Shown one piece after another: positions 1-9,239 of a DNA stretch of 64,000 bases. Under the pieces are notes generated by a model, which ran no database searches, was not told where the DNA came from, and saw only the letters and a program-made list of their open reading frames with translations. The first letter of the stretch is position 1; the number at the start of each line of letters is the position of its first letter. Source of the DNA: Endozoicomonas gorgoniicola (GTDB lineage: Bacteria; Pseudomonadota; Gammaproteobacteria; Pseudomonadales; Endozoicomonadaceae); assembly GCF_025562715.2 (NCBI RefSeq), contig NZ_JAPFCC010000001.1, positions 682,001 through 746,000 on the forward strand, in the 5' to 3' direction. The translations under genes were made by a program, and so were the position numbers.

Positions 1-1744
1 GAGTCTCGTGGGCGAGTGAGCCAAGGATCACAAAGCCCTCTGGTTTGAGAGATACGGTAAATGCGGCGGTTGTGTACTGAAAGTTCATGCTCTTATCCGG
101 GGAGGTCTGTTCAACATGCGATTGGTCAATCCCAGTTCTCAGCCACTGGTTACAACAGGCTCGGCGGACAGGGTTCATCACCCTGTTCGAGCAAACCCGA
201 TGACCACCAATAGCGCCTGCAGAAGTAATTCTGTGTGGTGATTGAACAGAAGTCAGCAGACGTCATAGTAGTTGTTCGACAGAAGTCGTTAATCCGATTG
301 GAAGTCGTCAACGAAGGACTGAACACCGACGAAAAGAGGAGACTGATTCCCTCAACACAGTGCAGCCGTCCGGCGACTCACTGGAGTTGGCGAAAGAATC
401 TTTAACCAGCTTTGAACCACGATCTACTGAGTTGCGCACTGGAACCTGCCAATTTGCTGAAAGCATGGAAACAAGTCAGAAGTAACAAAGGGGCTCCCGG
501 AATAGATGGGATCACCATTAAAGCCTATCCTGACTTTGCCCGTCAGCACTGGCCTTCAGCGCGCCAAGCCTTACTCAATGGGACTTACAGACCATCTCCC
601 GTCCTTCGGGCTGTTATAGAAAAGCCCGATGGTGGAGAACGGTTGCTGGGCATCCCGACAGTCATGGATCGAGTGATACAACAGGCCATTGTGCAGGTAT
701 TATCACCCATCTTTGATCCTGACTTCTCTCCCAGCAGCTTCGGTTACAGACCGGGAAGGTCTGCACAAGACGCTGTACAACAGGTTAATCGATACATTAA
801 GCAGGGGCTGCATCAGGCGGTTGATGTTGATCTGAGTAAATTCTTTGATACGGTCAGCCATGATGTTCTTATGTCGAGAGTCTCTCGAAAGATTCACGAC
901 AAGCGTCTGTTGAAGCTGATTGGCCGCTACCTTCGTGCTGGCGTCATGGTTGATGGGCAATGCTACCCAACCCGGGTAGGTATGCCACAAGGCGGTCCAC
1001 TTTCACCGCTGCTGTCGAATGTCCTTCTCGATGACCTGGACAAGGAACTGGAGTACCGGGGGCATTGCTTCGCACGCTACTGCGATGACTTTGTGATCCT
1101 CGTTGGCAGCCAGCGAGCCGGGGAGCGAGTGATGGAAAGCATCACACGTTACCTTGAGCGCAAGCTGAAACTGAGGATAAACCCGACAAAGAGCAAGGTG
1201 GTGAAAGCTACCGAAGCTGAGTTCCTGAGTTTTACCTTCACAGGGAAGCGAATCCGCTGGTCGGAGAAGAGTCTGAACCGCTTCAGGCGAAAAATCCTGA
1301 AACTCACCAGCCGAAGCTGGGGAGTATCGATGGAATATCGCTTGAAGAAGCTGGCCGAATATATCCGGGGCTGGATGGGTTATTTCAGGATAACCGAATA
1401 TTACAGTCCTATACCGCGACTGGATCAATGGATACGTCGGCGGATTCGCTGTTGTTTTATCAAACAATGGCGAAAGCCGAAAACCCGTTACAGAAATTTG
1501 ATCAGGTTAGGTGTTGATCACATCAAGGCCGCCTCGATTGCAGCCAGTAGCAAAGGGTATTACCGGCTAAGCAAAACCTATGCGGCACAGTTAGCATTAA
1601 ACGACAGTTTTCTCAGTAAACTCGGGCTTGTTTCCCTGAAAGACTTGTGGATCAGGTTTCACCACCCTCGGTGAATCGCCCGGTGCGGACCCGCACGCCG
1701 GTGTGATGTGGGGGCTGGAGGTTAGAGACCTCCGGCTACCCGAT
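1..1744 (+). mobile_element. Group IIC-attC intron, copy 1 (5' end outside the window)
   Basis: This is a bacterial class C group II intron of the attC-targeting type: a self-splicing ribozyme that carries its own reverse transcriptase. It matches copies 2 and 4 almost base for base. By alignment its first 190 bases lie left of the window. Domain V can be read at about 1675-1707, as a hairpin closed by ATC/GAT with a GACC loop. Domain VI follows, with a bulged-A region in GGCTACCCGAT, and the intron ends at 1744. The 3' exon TTATGTT is the R'' half of a minus-strand attC. Intron sense is therefore antisense to cassette polarity, as known for this class. Confidence 0.9.
412..1674 (+). CDS. Group IIC-attC intron reverse transcriptase/maturase, copy 1
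   Basis: A 420-residue intron-encoded protein that reverse-transcribes the intron at its target and acts as maturase in splicing. Reverse-transcriptase blocks run from about residue 25 to 270 and include the catalytic YCDD at 223-226 and the MPQGGPLSPLLSN block before it. A maturase (X) domain follows, with the EYIRGWMGYF motif. There is no C-terminal HNH endonuclease domain, which is normal for class C introns. The only in-frame start after the stop at 403 is TTG at 412. The stop at 1672 directly abuts ribozyme domain V. Identical to copy 4. Confidence 0.92.
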   Translation: MNHDLLSCALEPANLLKAWKQVRSNKGAPGIDGITIKAYPDFARQHWPSARQALLNGTYRPSPVLRAVIEKPDGGERLLGIPTVMDRVIQQAIVQVLSPIFDPDFSPSSFGYRPGRSAQDAVQQVNRYIKQGLHQAVDVDLSKFFDTVSHDVLMSRVSRKIHDKRLLKLIGRYLRAGVMVDGQCYPTRVGMPQGGPLSPLLSNVLLDDLDKELEYRGHCFARYCDDFVILVGSQRAGERVMESITRYLERKLKLRINPTKSKVVKATEAEFLSFTFTGKRIRWSEKSLNRFRRKILKLTSRSWGVSMEYRLKKLAEYIRGWMGYFRITEYYSPIPRLDQWIRRRIRCCFIKQWRKPKTRYRNLIRLGVDHIKAASIAASSKGYYRLSKTYAAQLALNDSFLSKLGLVSLKDLWIRFHHPR

Positions 1745-1775
1745 TTATGTTGACGATTTGCACAGGAGTAGAGAG

Positions 1776-2105
1776 TTGCAAAGCGAAATATTAAAGCCAG
1801 TGTTGAAATACCTTGTCCAGTGCGAAAAATTAGCGCCATCGCTGACACCGATACAGATTGGAATTTTGTTGGTATTGATGCACGAAGACAGACCAATGGA
1901 TTATATGGAAATTGCCAGCGAGTTACGGATCACAAGAAGTATGACCTGCAAGAACGCAAAGTTTATGTTGGCTAAAAATGGGCAAGATATAATCCAACGG
2001 AAAGATTATAAAATCTCACTGACCGACAAGGGCAAGCTGTACTGCAACAGCATGGTAACGAACACAACTCATTTCATTACTAATGAGTTGGGTAAGTCAA
2101 CATAA
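1776..2105 (+). CDS. Winged-helix (MarR-like) small protein in an integron cassette
   Basis: A protein of about 109 residues. I prefer the TTG at 1776, eight bases after AGGAG (1764-1768), over the TTG at 1758. The middle (PMDYMEIASELRITRSMTC) reads as a helix-turn-helix and is followed by a beta-wing and KISLTDKGKLY, as in MarR-type winged helices. DNA binding is therefore inferred; the target is unknown. The gene runs opposite to the polarity of the attC that closes this cassette, and its TAA stop (2103-2105) is formed by the attC core. It may be transcribed from the upstream intron or its own promoter. Confidence 0.6.
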   Translation: MQSEILKPVLKYLVQCEKLAPSLTPIQIGILLVLMHEDRPMDYMEIASELRITRSMTCKNAKFMLAKNGQDIIQRKDYKISLTDKGKLYCNSMVTNTTHFITNELGKST

Positions 2106-2176
2106 CGCCTGGTTAAGCCGCGTGCCGAAGGCACGTCGGGTGAGCGAAGCGAACGAACTGCAACCATTTGTTAGGC
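2103..2176 (-). other. attC recombination site a (intact, minus polarity)
   Basis: An imperfect palindrome read on the minus strand as R'' GCCTAAC, spacer AAA, an L arm TGGTTGCAG, a hairpin GTGCCTTCGGCAC, the complementary arm CTTAACCA and R' GGCGTTA. One extra G in the left arm gives the extrahelical base that sets attC strand choice. This is the only left-side site without an intron. Confidence 0.85.
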
Positions 2177-2333
2177 GGTTTGTTCCTGAACCTCAATGTT
2201 TGTTACTCCTGATTTTATTAGAGATTCACATATTTCATCATGCATAAATAATACAAGCTCTGATTCTAGATAATAGTCTTCTATTTCATACAAAAGGTCT
2301 TCGCGCTTAGATGATATTTTTTTATTATTAAGT

Positions 2334-4057
2334 AGTGCCTGTCAGAAAACCTATGAAAATTGAGTCACTGACATTCATCAAACAGTAGAACTGCTCCGCA
2401 AGCATTATCAGAGTCTCGCTTATAGGGCACTTCTTGATCAAAGTGCTTGCAAAATAGCCAAAACTGCCATTTTACGAACGTGCAGAACCCTCATGCACCC
2501 ATGATCAAATTTCGGACGGCAAAAGACTGCTGTCAGTAGGGCTAAAAATCCCGTTCTTGTAAAATCCTGCCCAAGCGCTTCAGGTTGCCACCCACAACCG
2601 CAAGGGCAACATAGCGCTTGAAGGCATCAATGCCCTTGTCCGGACATTTATCGAGGCCATTGGCTTCCAGAGCATTAATGTCAGACTCTACGGCGGAATG
2701 CTTTCTTTTTGCCCGGGTAAACTCAAGGTGGTGCTCTCGTTTTTTGTCTTCTGCGGAAAGCCTGCCTTTCTTCGGCAGAATGGTTCGTTCCAGAAAGCCA
2801 TCAAGTTCCTCAAGGTTGGCGGGGCTCCAGAACCCTTTGTCATAACTGACCTGGCTCAGCATGGGAAAGCGTTGTTTTGCTCCTTTTGCGATAGGCACTG
2901 CAACCTGATCGTCTGTCTGCTTTTGCATCACATGGTGATTCAGCGTGAAGCCAAACTGGTCTTGCAGTACGCATACCCGCAACCCCAACTCTACAGGAAC
3001 TCCGGCTTTACCCTTGCTGATCCATTCTGTGTGGGGTTCAAAAATCGAGAACACCTTGTCGCTGTGAGGAATCTGCTGATGCTCGATCACCCGACGATAA
3101 ATCAGATTAATCTGGTGACGACTGTGGGCAATGTAGTATTTGAGATTCTCCAGCGCAGACTCATCGGGGGCGCTTTTTTCTACCAGGGCAGCTGTGCTTT
3201 CTGCCTTGCGGATAATGTCGAGACTGTACTTAATGTATTCAAGGTGTGCCGTTTCAATATCGTGCTGACGTGACCGCTGTTTAAACTCGCAGGCAGCAAC
3301 GGAATGTTTCAGATTCCGCACCTTGTGATAGCGCTTTCGATGCTGTTTTTTCAGGTATTCCCGCTGACGCCACGCTGGTAACTGGTACTGGCCAGCCAGG
3401 GTGGACGCAAACTCAATAGCCTTACGACAGGCATCGTTTAACAGGCTGATGTCTGTGGGAAAATGAACATCGGTCTTGACTACAAACGAATCGGCACGGC
3501 CATATAGCGGCTCATCTTTTTTTTAACCAGTTGATGGCCTGCTGCCACGACAATCTGGTTTACCTGGTCCAGTATTTCGGGCGTGAACAGGCTGATATTA
3601 TCCTGCAATGTCTGGATATGATAAGAGTGCGTGCAGTAAGGACCGTGCCCAAGCATTTTCCGTAGCGTGCCGTGTTCATTGGCCAGCTCCTGAAGACGGT
3701 CATAATCACAGTTAGTGACCAGCCGCAGGGTGCCAAACACCAGTATGTTCCAGAGATCCATACCGGGACGACCATTATTACTGCTGGCAGGAATCATACT
3801 TTCAAGAACTTGAAAGACCTGCTCTCTCAGATCAGGTGTAACCCATATGTGCTGCAAGCCCCGCAAAAGCCGGGGAATATCATCTCTGGACTTGGGGTTG
3901 AATGTGATGGCGGAGATATCAACCTCGCCCAACTGCATTTGTGGATTAATGGTTTGACGCATAAACTCGAAAACAGCCTGTCTGGGAAAATCTTCGAGTA
4001 TTATATTTGGCCTCAGGCTGTGTTTTTCAAGGGCTTGAGGGTTTTCGGACAGGCACT
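2334..4057 (-). mobile_element. ISNCY-like insertion sequence
   Basis: A 1724-bp element bounded by inverted repeats AGTGCCTGTCAGAAAAC (left) and GTTTTCGGACAGGCACT (right), with one mismatch between arms. It is flanked by a 4-bp target duplication AAGT at 2330-2333 and 4058-4061. It carries one transposase gene on the minus strand, broken in a run of eight A. It lies inside a cassette gene. Confidence 0.85.
2542..3962 (-). pseudogene. ISNCY-like DDE transposase, frameshifted at an A8 run
   Basis: The N-terminal frame starts at ATG 3962 and ends at 3480. The C-terminal frame runs to 2542. They meet at a run of eight T on the plus strand (3517-3524), where a ninth base would restore one reading frame of about 474 codons through LVKKKDEPLYGRADSF. 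The start, MRQTINPQMQ, and the overall layout resemble ISNCY-type transposases. Either the copy is inactive, or it uses slippage on the A run. A sequencing error at the homopolymer cannot be excluded. Confidence 0.7.
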
Positions 4058-4542
4058 AAGTAAGCCATCAAAGTTCTTTTGGTATACTTTTTCTAAATTT
4101 GGCTGATAGCACCCATCAATTTTTAAGTTGTCTCCATAGAATATTTTTAAAAGATTACTAACATCCTTCCCTTGAATGCCATTTGCCACAATTAATTCAT
4201 TACATAATTCAACCATCTTGCAGTAATTTTTGAATGATTCCACTTTTTCAACAAATCTAAAACTTTCAAATAGCTTCTCCGCTTCCATAATATCCAGATG
4301 AACTTCACATATAGTTGTACGCCAATTTTCAGATGTTTTTTTACCCATAACGTTACAATTCTCTTTGTATAAATGTTGATTAGTTGCTCTGTGTACGAAA
4401 AAAAATTCGACATGTAAATTATTTATGAGCTTTTAGCATAATTATTCAAGCTCTTAGATTTAGAGTAGCTTTTAAGTCTCTGAAGATTTTGTGATATTTA
4501 GAGTCTTTAATTTTAGTGCCTGATCTTATGCGCTTTGTTCAT

Positions 4543-6241
4543 CCTAAATTCAGCGGTTAACCCCTGAGCTAAACTCTCACCCTCAACAATATTGAGGGCT
4601 TGAAGATGATTCGACCACCAAAACCCACTCCCCCAAAGGGTGAGTTGTCTGAAATGGAAAAAGACCCCTTATCCGTCAAACTCGAAGTCGATTCTTTCGA
4701 CGGTAAAATTCATGTCGAGTGGGAGCCTGAAGCATCGGTCACCCCAATGGGACAGCTTCCTTTTTTTATACAGTTTTTAAAAACAGGTCACCGATTTGAA
4801 CCCTGGATTAACGATTGCCCACTAACTTATAAAAGCCCAAACGCCCCTCAAAAAGTGGATGTGATTGGCTCATTAATGCTTTCCATTCTTTCAGGACATA
4901 AACGCTATGCGCATATCGGAACAATTATTGGTGATAAAGTAAACGCTCAGTTGCTTGGGATGAAAAAAATTGTCAGCGATGATTCTGCCAGGCGTGGTTT
5001 AAAGAAGATTGACGAAGATGAAGGCGTTGAATGGATGCAAAAACACCTCCATCTCTGTTTTGATCCGTTATTAACCATTCCATGGATTATGGATGTTGAT
5101 GTTACCGTGAAAACCATTTATGGGCATCAGGAAGGAGCGGTTAATGGCTATAACCCACATAAGAAAGGGAGGCCCTCTCATACTTACCACTCATATATGA
5201 TGGCTAATCTTAAATTAATACTGGAGGTTGAAGTCAGACCCGGAAATCAAAGTCAAAGTAAATACTCTTTACCCGGTTTAATGGAGCTATTAAATCGACT
5301 TCCAAAATGTTGCTGGCCTGAATTTGTTCGTGGTGATTGTGATTGGGGAAGTGACCGGGTAATGAGCGAATTGGAAGATGCTGGTTGTCATTATCTTTTT
5401 AAAATGAAGAAGCACGACAACGTTAAGAAAGCCATAGGGAATGCACACTGTAGCGGAGGATGGGTAAAATACGACAACCATTGGGAGGGAAAAGAATCCG
5501 TAATTAAACTGTCAGGATGGAAAAAAGAAAGACGCATAATTATTGTTCGAAGACGGCGTCCTGAAAATGAAATACCGATGTTGGAAAAAGGAATAAAAGA
5601 ACGTCAACAAACGTTAGCATTAATAGAAGAGCCAGAAAATATAAAAGCTTACGAGTATTCGGTTCTGGTCACATCTCTTGATAATGATATAGTCTCGATC
5701 ATTAATCATTATCGCAACAGGGCTGACTGTGAAAATAACTTTGATGAAATCAAAAACCAATGGGGCTGGGGCGGTTATGTAACAAAAGATATGGCAAGAT
5801 GTCGAATGCTGGCCCGAATGGTTGCCTTGGTTTACAACTGGTGGACGCTATACGTTCGATTGAGTAATCCGGAATCCCATAAAGAATCAATTACCAGCCG
5901 TCCCTTATTAATGAGTTCAATTGGCAAGCTGACCCACTCTGGCAATCAAAAGAAAATAAAGCTGACAAGCCAGCATCGATGGATGTATAAAATTGCGAAA
6001 TTACAAAGTGAACTGTGTGATTTTTTTGATTCAATCAAAAGTATCGCACCGCAGTTGACTCCAATTAACGCATGGTGTCGTATTTTAACGAAAGCAGTCT
6101 CGAAATTTTTGAAAAAGGGGCAGGTTATTACGATGCAACCATTAATTGGATCGGGTTAATAACTTAAAAAAATGCTGCTCTGAACTGTGAGAAGCTATCC
6201 CTAACGGCATGGCTCAATGGCGTTCAACTGCTGAATTTAGG
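4543..6241 (+). mobile_element. IS1380-like insertion sequence
   Basis: A 1699-bp element with terminal inverted repeats CCTAAATTCAGCGGTT on the left and its near complement ending CTGAATTTAGG on the right. It is flanked by a 5-bp direct repeat TTCAT (4538-4542 and 6242-6246). It holds one intact transposase gene. It sits in the 5' non-coding part of the cassette whose gene starts at 4348. That 5' region (4349-4542 plus 6247-6324) shows nothing else convincing apart from a 24-codon plus-strand frame at 6245-6319. Confidence 0.85.
4600..6159 (+). CDS. IS1380-like DDE transposase
   Basis: A 519-residue transposase that cuts and pastes the surrounding IS. The catalytic acidic residues can be placed in MDVDVTVKTIYGHQEG (first D), RGDCDWGSDRVM (second D) and YRNRADCENNFDEIK (E). 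The last is the variant of the IS4/IS1380 YREK signature. The GHQEG...GYNPHKKGRPSH stretch is typical of IS1380 proteins. Length and both ends look intact, so the element may be active. The start could be either of the ATGs at 4600 or 4606. Confidence 0.85.
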   Translation: MKMIRPPKPTPPKGELSEMEKDPLSVKLEVDSFDGKIHVEWEPEASVTPMGQLPFFIQFLKTGHRFEPWINDCPLTYKSPNAPQKVDVIGSLMLSILSGHKRYAHIGTIIGDKVNAQLLGMKKIVSDDSARRGLKKIDEDEGVEWMQKHLHLCFDPLLTIPWIMDVDVTVKTIYGHQEGAVNGYNPHKKGRPSHTYHSYMMANLKLILEVEVRPGNQSQSKYSLPGLMELLNRLPKCCWPEFVRGDCDWGSDRVMSELEDAGCHYLFKMKKHDNVKKAIGNAHCSGGWVKYDNHWEGKESVIKLSGWKKERRIIIVRRRRPENEIPMLEKGIKERQQTLALIEEPENIKAYEYSVLVTSLDNDIVSIINHYRNRADCENNFDEIKNQWGWGGYVTKDMARCRMLARMVALVYNWWTLYVRLSNPESHKESITSRPLLMSSIGKLTHSGNQKKIKLTSQHRWMYKIAKLQSELCDFFDSIKSIAPQLTPINAWCRILTKAVSKFLKKGQVITMQPLIGSG

Positions 6242-6324
6242 TTCATGCCTCTGTATTCTTTGCAGTTCAATGGCTACAAAGAAATTGCTGTGTACGGAGG
6301 TTTAGTTGATGATGTATGACCGCC

Positions 6325-6374
6325 TAACGCCTGGTTCAGTGGCGTGCCGTAGGCACGTCCATTGGAACCATTTG
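6325..6374 (-). other. attC site b, interrupted by intron copy 2
   Basis: Minus-polarity attC, shorter than its neighbours. On the minus strand it has AAATGGTTCC, a hairpin over GTGCCTACGGCAC, CTGAACCA and GGCGTTA. The R'' part is displaced to 8310-8316 by the intron at 6375-8309. Joining the two flanks restores CATTTGTTAGC. Confidence 0.8.
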
Positions 6375-8309
6375 GTACGCCCGGCATGGGCATGAACTTA
6401 TGGGGTGAAAGTCCCCTGTGGGTAAACCAGCATCGGATCTGGAGCCGAATAAGCCCACCGATGATAACCACTAGCTTAAGGCAAGTGCAATCTCACGAGG
6501 GGTTGTGCGGAGGCAGTCTGACTGCAAAAGTGCGAGCCGACGGACAGAAATCGTATACAAGGCCGAGTCTCGTGGGCGAGTGAGCCAAGGATCACAAAGC
6601 CCTCTGGTTTGAGAGATACGGTAAATGCGGCGGTTGTGTACTGAAAGTTCATGCTCTTATCCGGGGAGGTCTGTTCAACATGCGATTGGTCAATCCCAGT
6701 TCTCAGCCACTGGTTACAACAGGCTCGGCGGACAGGGTTCATCACCCTGTTCGAGCAAACCCGATGACCACCAATAGCGCCTGCAGAAGTAATTCTGTGT
6801 GGTGATTGAACAGAAGTCAGCAGACGTCATAGTAGTTGTTCGACAGAAGTCGTTAATCCGATTGGAAGTCGTCAACGAAGGACTGAACACCGACGAAAAG
6901 AGGAGACTGATTCCCTCAACACAGTGCAGCCGTCCGGCGACTCACTGGAGTTGGCGAAAGAATCTTTAACCAGCTTTGAACCACGATCTACTGAGTTGCG
7001 CACTGGAACCTGCCAATTTGCTGAAAGCATGGAAACAAGTCAGAAGTAACAAAGGGGCTCCCGGAATAGATGGGATCACCATTAAAGCCTATCCTGACTT
7101 TGCCCGTCAGCACTGGCCTTCAGCGCGCCAAGCCTTACTCAATGGGACTTACAGACCATCTCCCGTCCTTCGGGCTGTTATAGAAAAGCCCGATGGTGGA
7201 GAACGGTTGCTGGGCATCCCGACAGTCATGGATCGAGTGATACAACAGGCCATTGTGCAGGTATTATCACCCATCTTTGATCCTGACTTCTCTCCCAGCA
7301 GCTTCGGTTACAGACCGGGAAGGTCTGCACAAGACGCTGTACAACAGGTTAATCGATACATTAAGCAGGGGCTGCATCAGGCGGTTGATGTTGATCTGAG
7401 TAAATTCTTTGATACGGTCAGCCATGATGTTCTTATGTCGAGAGTCTCTCGAAAGATTCACGACAAGCGTCTGTTGAAGCTGATTGGCCGCTACCTTCGT
7501 GCTGGCGTCATGGTTGATGGGCAATGCTACCCAACCCGGGTAGGTATGCCACAAGGCGGTCCACTTTCACCGCTGCTGTCGAATGTCCTTCTCGATGACC
7601 TGGACAAGGAACTGGAGTACCGGGGGCATTGCTTCGCACGCTACTGCGATGACTTTGTGATCCTCGTTGGCAGCCAGCGAGCCGGGGAGCGAGTGATGGA
7701 AAGCATCACACGTTACCTTGAGCGCAAGCTGAAACTGAGGATAAACCCGACAAAGAGCAAGGTGGTGAAAGCTACCGAAGCTGAGTTCCTGAGTTTTACC
7801 TTCACAGGGAAGCGAATCCGCTGGTCGGAGAAGAGTCTGAACCGCTTCAGGCGAAAAAATCCTGAAACTCACCAGCCGAAGCTGGGGAGTATCGATGGAA
7901 TATCGCTTGAAGAAGCTGGCCGAATATATCCGGGGCTGGATGGGTTATTTCAGGATAACCGAATATTACAGTCCTATACCGCGACTGGATCAATGGATAC
8001 GTCGGCGGATTCGCTGTTGTTTTATCAAACAATGGCGAAAGCCGAAAACCCGTTACAGAAATTTGATCAGGTTAGGTGTTGATCACATCAAGGCCGCCTC
8101 GATTGCAGCCAGTAGCAAAGGGTATTACCGGCTAAGCAAAACCTATGCGGCACAGTTAGCATTAAACGACAGTTTTCTCAGTAAACTCGGGCTTGTTTCC
8201 CTGAAAGACTTGTGGATCAGGTTTCACCACCCTCGGTGAATCGCCCGGTGCGGACCCGCACGCCGGTGTGATGTGGGGGCTGGAGGTTAGAGACCTCCGG
8301 CTACCCGAT
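6375..8309 (+). mobile_element. Group IIC-attC intron, copy 2 (frameshifted RT)
   Basis: A full-length intron from GTACGCCC at 6375 to CCGAT at 8309: 1935 bp, one base longer than copies 3 and 4 because of an insertion in the RT gene. The 5' ribozyme region contains GGTGAAAGTCCCC near 6400. Domain V is at about 8240-8272, followed by domain VI. It is inserted in attC b between TTTG and TTAGC, antisense to cassette polarity. The ribozyme looks intact, so it could still move if another copy supplied the protein. Confidence 0.92.
6976..8239 (+). pseudogene. Group IIC-attC intron reverse transcriptase, copy 2, frameshifted
   Basis: Identical to copies 1 and 4 up to residue 293. There a run of five A has become six (about 7853-7858), which shifts the frame into an unrelated tail ending at 8082. 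The lost maturase region is still readable in another frame from 7895 to 8239. The YCDD active site lies before the break. Maturase function is probably lost. A homopolymer sequencing error is possible. Confidence 0.85.
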
Positions 8310-8320
8310 TTAGCGTGCTG

Positions 8321-9148
8321 CTACTTGTTCCACTGAAGTAGAACATATCTTGATTTTTCCCAGTGAAGCTTTCTGTAAGGAACATTGTTTTTTTCGCAAA
8401 GAGCCTTGATAGTAGGTAAATAGACCTTTGGAAAAGCATCACCAAGTATTATTGCTTTTAGTGATTGAGCAAAATTAATGAATTTACCACATACTGGTTT
8501 ATAATGTTTTGCTACAGCAACAATTCTAAATTCATTCTCATCTTTGTAGTCTGGCTGTTTTTGAAAGAATACATGATCTTTACTATCAATTATATAGTCA
8601 CTAGCCATCTGTTCCGGAGAACACGTAGAAAGTTGATAACCATCTACAGACAATGCCGTGCTTGTAAGCTTAACACTGGGATCTTTGTATGTAACATAAT
8701 CTGAAAGAATTTGATGTTCACTTGCAAGTTGATTTTCAATTTCTTGCATTAAAGCCTGCTTCGAGAATACCAAACAAATGCCTGTATGATTTTCAGCATA
8801 TTGCGACCACATTCTTGATTTTAAGCAACCTTCCTCTACGAGCTGATCATCTTCATATCTATTTTGGCATAATGAAATAAAACCTGAAGATTTAACCAAC
8901 TTTTCAATTGAAAAAGTTGTTTCCGCAATTTTATCTAAATGACTGTCTTCCCAGCCCCAACCTATTGCAGAGGTCATTTTACTCTTATATTCTTGTGGAT
9001 CATTAGTTAGTTTAAAATCACCAAACCTTAAAGTTTGATTATCAAGAATATGCTCAATCGCTGTATCTTTTCGAGTAAAATGATAAAGGGCATCACAACT
9101 GCTTATAAATCGAGTTATTTCATCTTCGTGATTGTATTGTAACTTCAT
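8321..9148 (-). CDS. DUF2971-family protein in an integron cassette
   Basis: A 275-residue soluble protein. The N-terminal pattern LYHFTRKDTAIEHILDNQTL followed by LTNDPQEYK, then the mid-protein MWSQYAENHTGICLVF, are hallmarks of DUF2971, a family of unknown biochemical role found often in mobile and defence contexts. ATG 9148 is preceded by AGGAG about 11 bases upstream, which itself lies just after the attC boundary GTTAGCG. This is the classic layout of a cassette gene close behind the recombination point. The gene follows array polarity and ends 11 bases before the R'' of attC b. It looks intact. Confidence 0.8.
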   Translation of the reverse strand: MKLQYNHEDEITRFISSCDALYHFTRKDTAIEHILDNQTLRFGDFKLTNDPQEYKSKMTSAIGWGWEDSHLDKIAETTFSIEKLVKSSGFISLCQNRYEDDQLVEEGCLKSRMWSQYAENHTGICLVFSKQALMQEIENQLASEHQILSDYVTYKDPSVKLTSTALSVDGYQLSTCSPEQMASDYIIDSKDHVFFQKQPDYKDENEFRIVAVAKHYKPVCGKFINFAQSLKAIILGDAFPKVYLPTIKALCEKNNVPYRKLHWEKSRYVLLQWNK

Positions 9149-9171
9149 TCTATCAATTTACTCCTGCACGC

Positions 9172-9239
9172 TAACGCCTGGTTCAGCCGCGTGCCGAAGG
9201 CACGTCGGGTGAGCGAAGCGAACGAACTGCAACCATTTG
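9172..9239 (-). other. attC site c, interrupted by intron copy 3
   Basis: Minus-polarity attC with the same arms as site a: AAATGGTTGCAG on one side, CTGAACCAGGCGTTA on the other, central hairpin GTGCCTTCGGCAC. The R'' half is displaced to 11174-11180 by the intron. Confidence 0.85.

Larger units (their letters stand above)
2171..4348 (-). pseudogene. Cassette gene of unknown function split by an ISNCY-like element
   Basis: The N-terminal part (4348 to 4058, 97 codons) and the C-terminal part (2329 to 2171, ending in a TAA that belongs to attC R'') are separated by an IS with a 4-bp target duplication. Removing the IS and one AAGT copy rejoins them in frame through FDGLLNNKK into a 149-residue ORF. 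The protein is charged and helical with no motif I recognise. A weak AGAG lies upstream of ATG 4348. It follows the normal cassette direction. Current function is presumably lost. Confidence 0.75.

Noticed and set aside
1003..1467. Minus-strand frame conserved in all intron copies
   Set aside because: Antisense to the reverse transcriptase; conservation is explained by the copies being duplicates.
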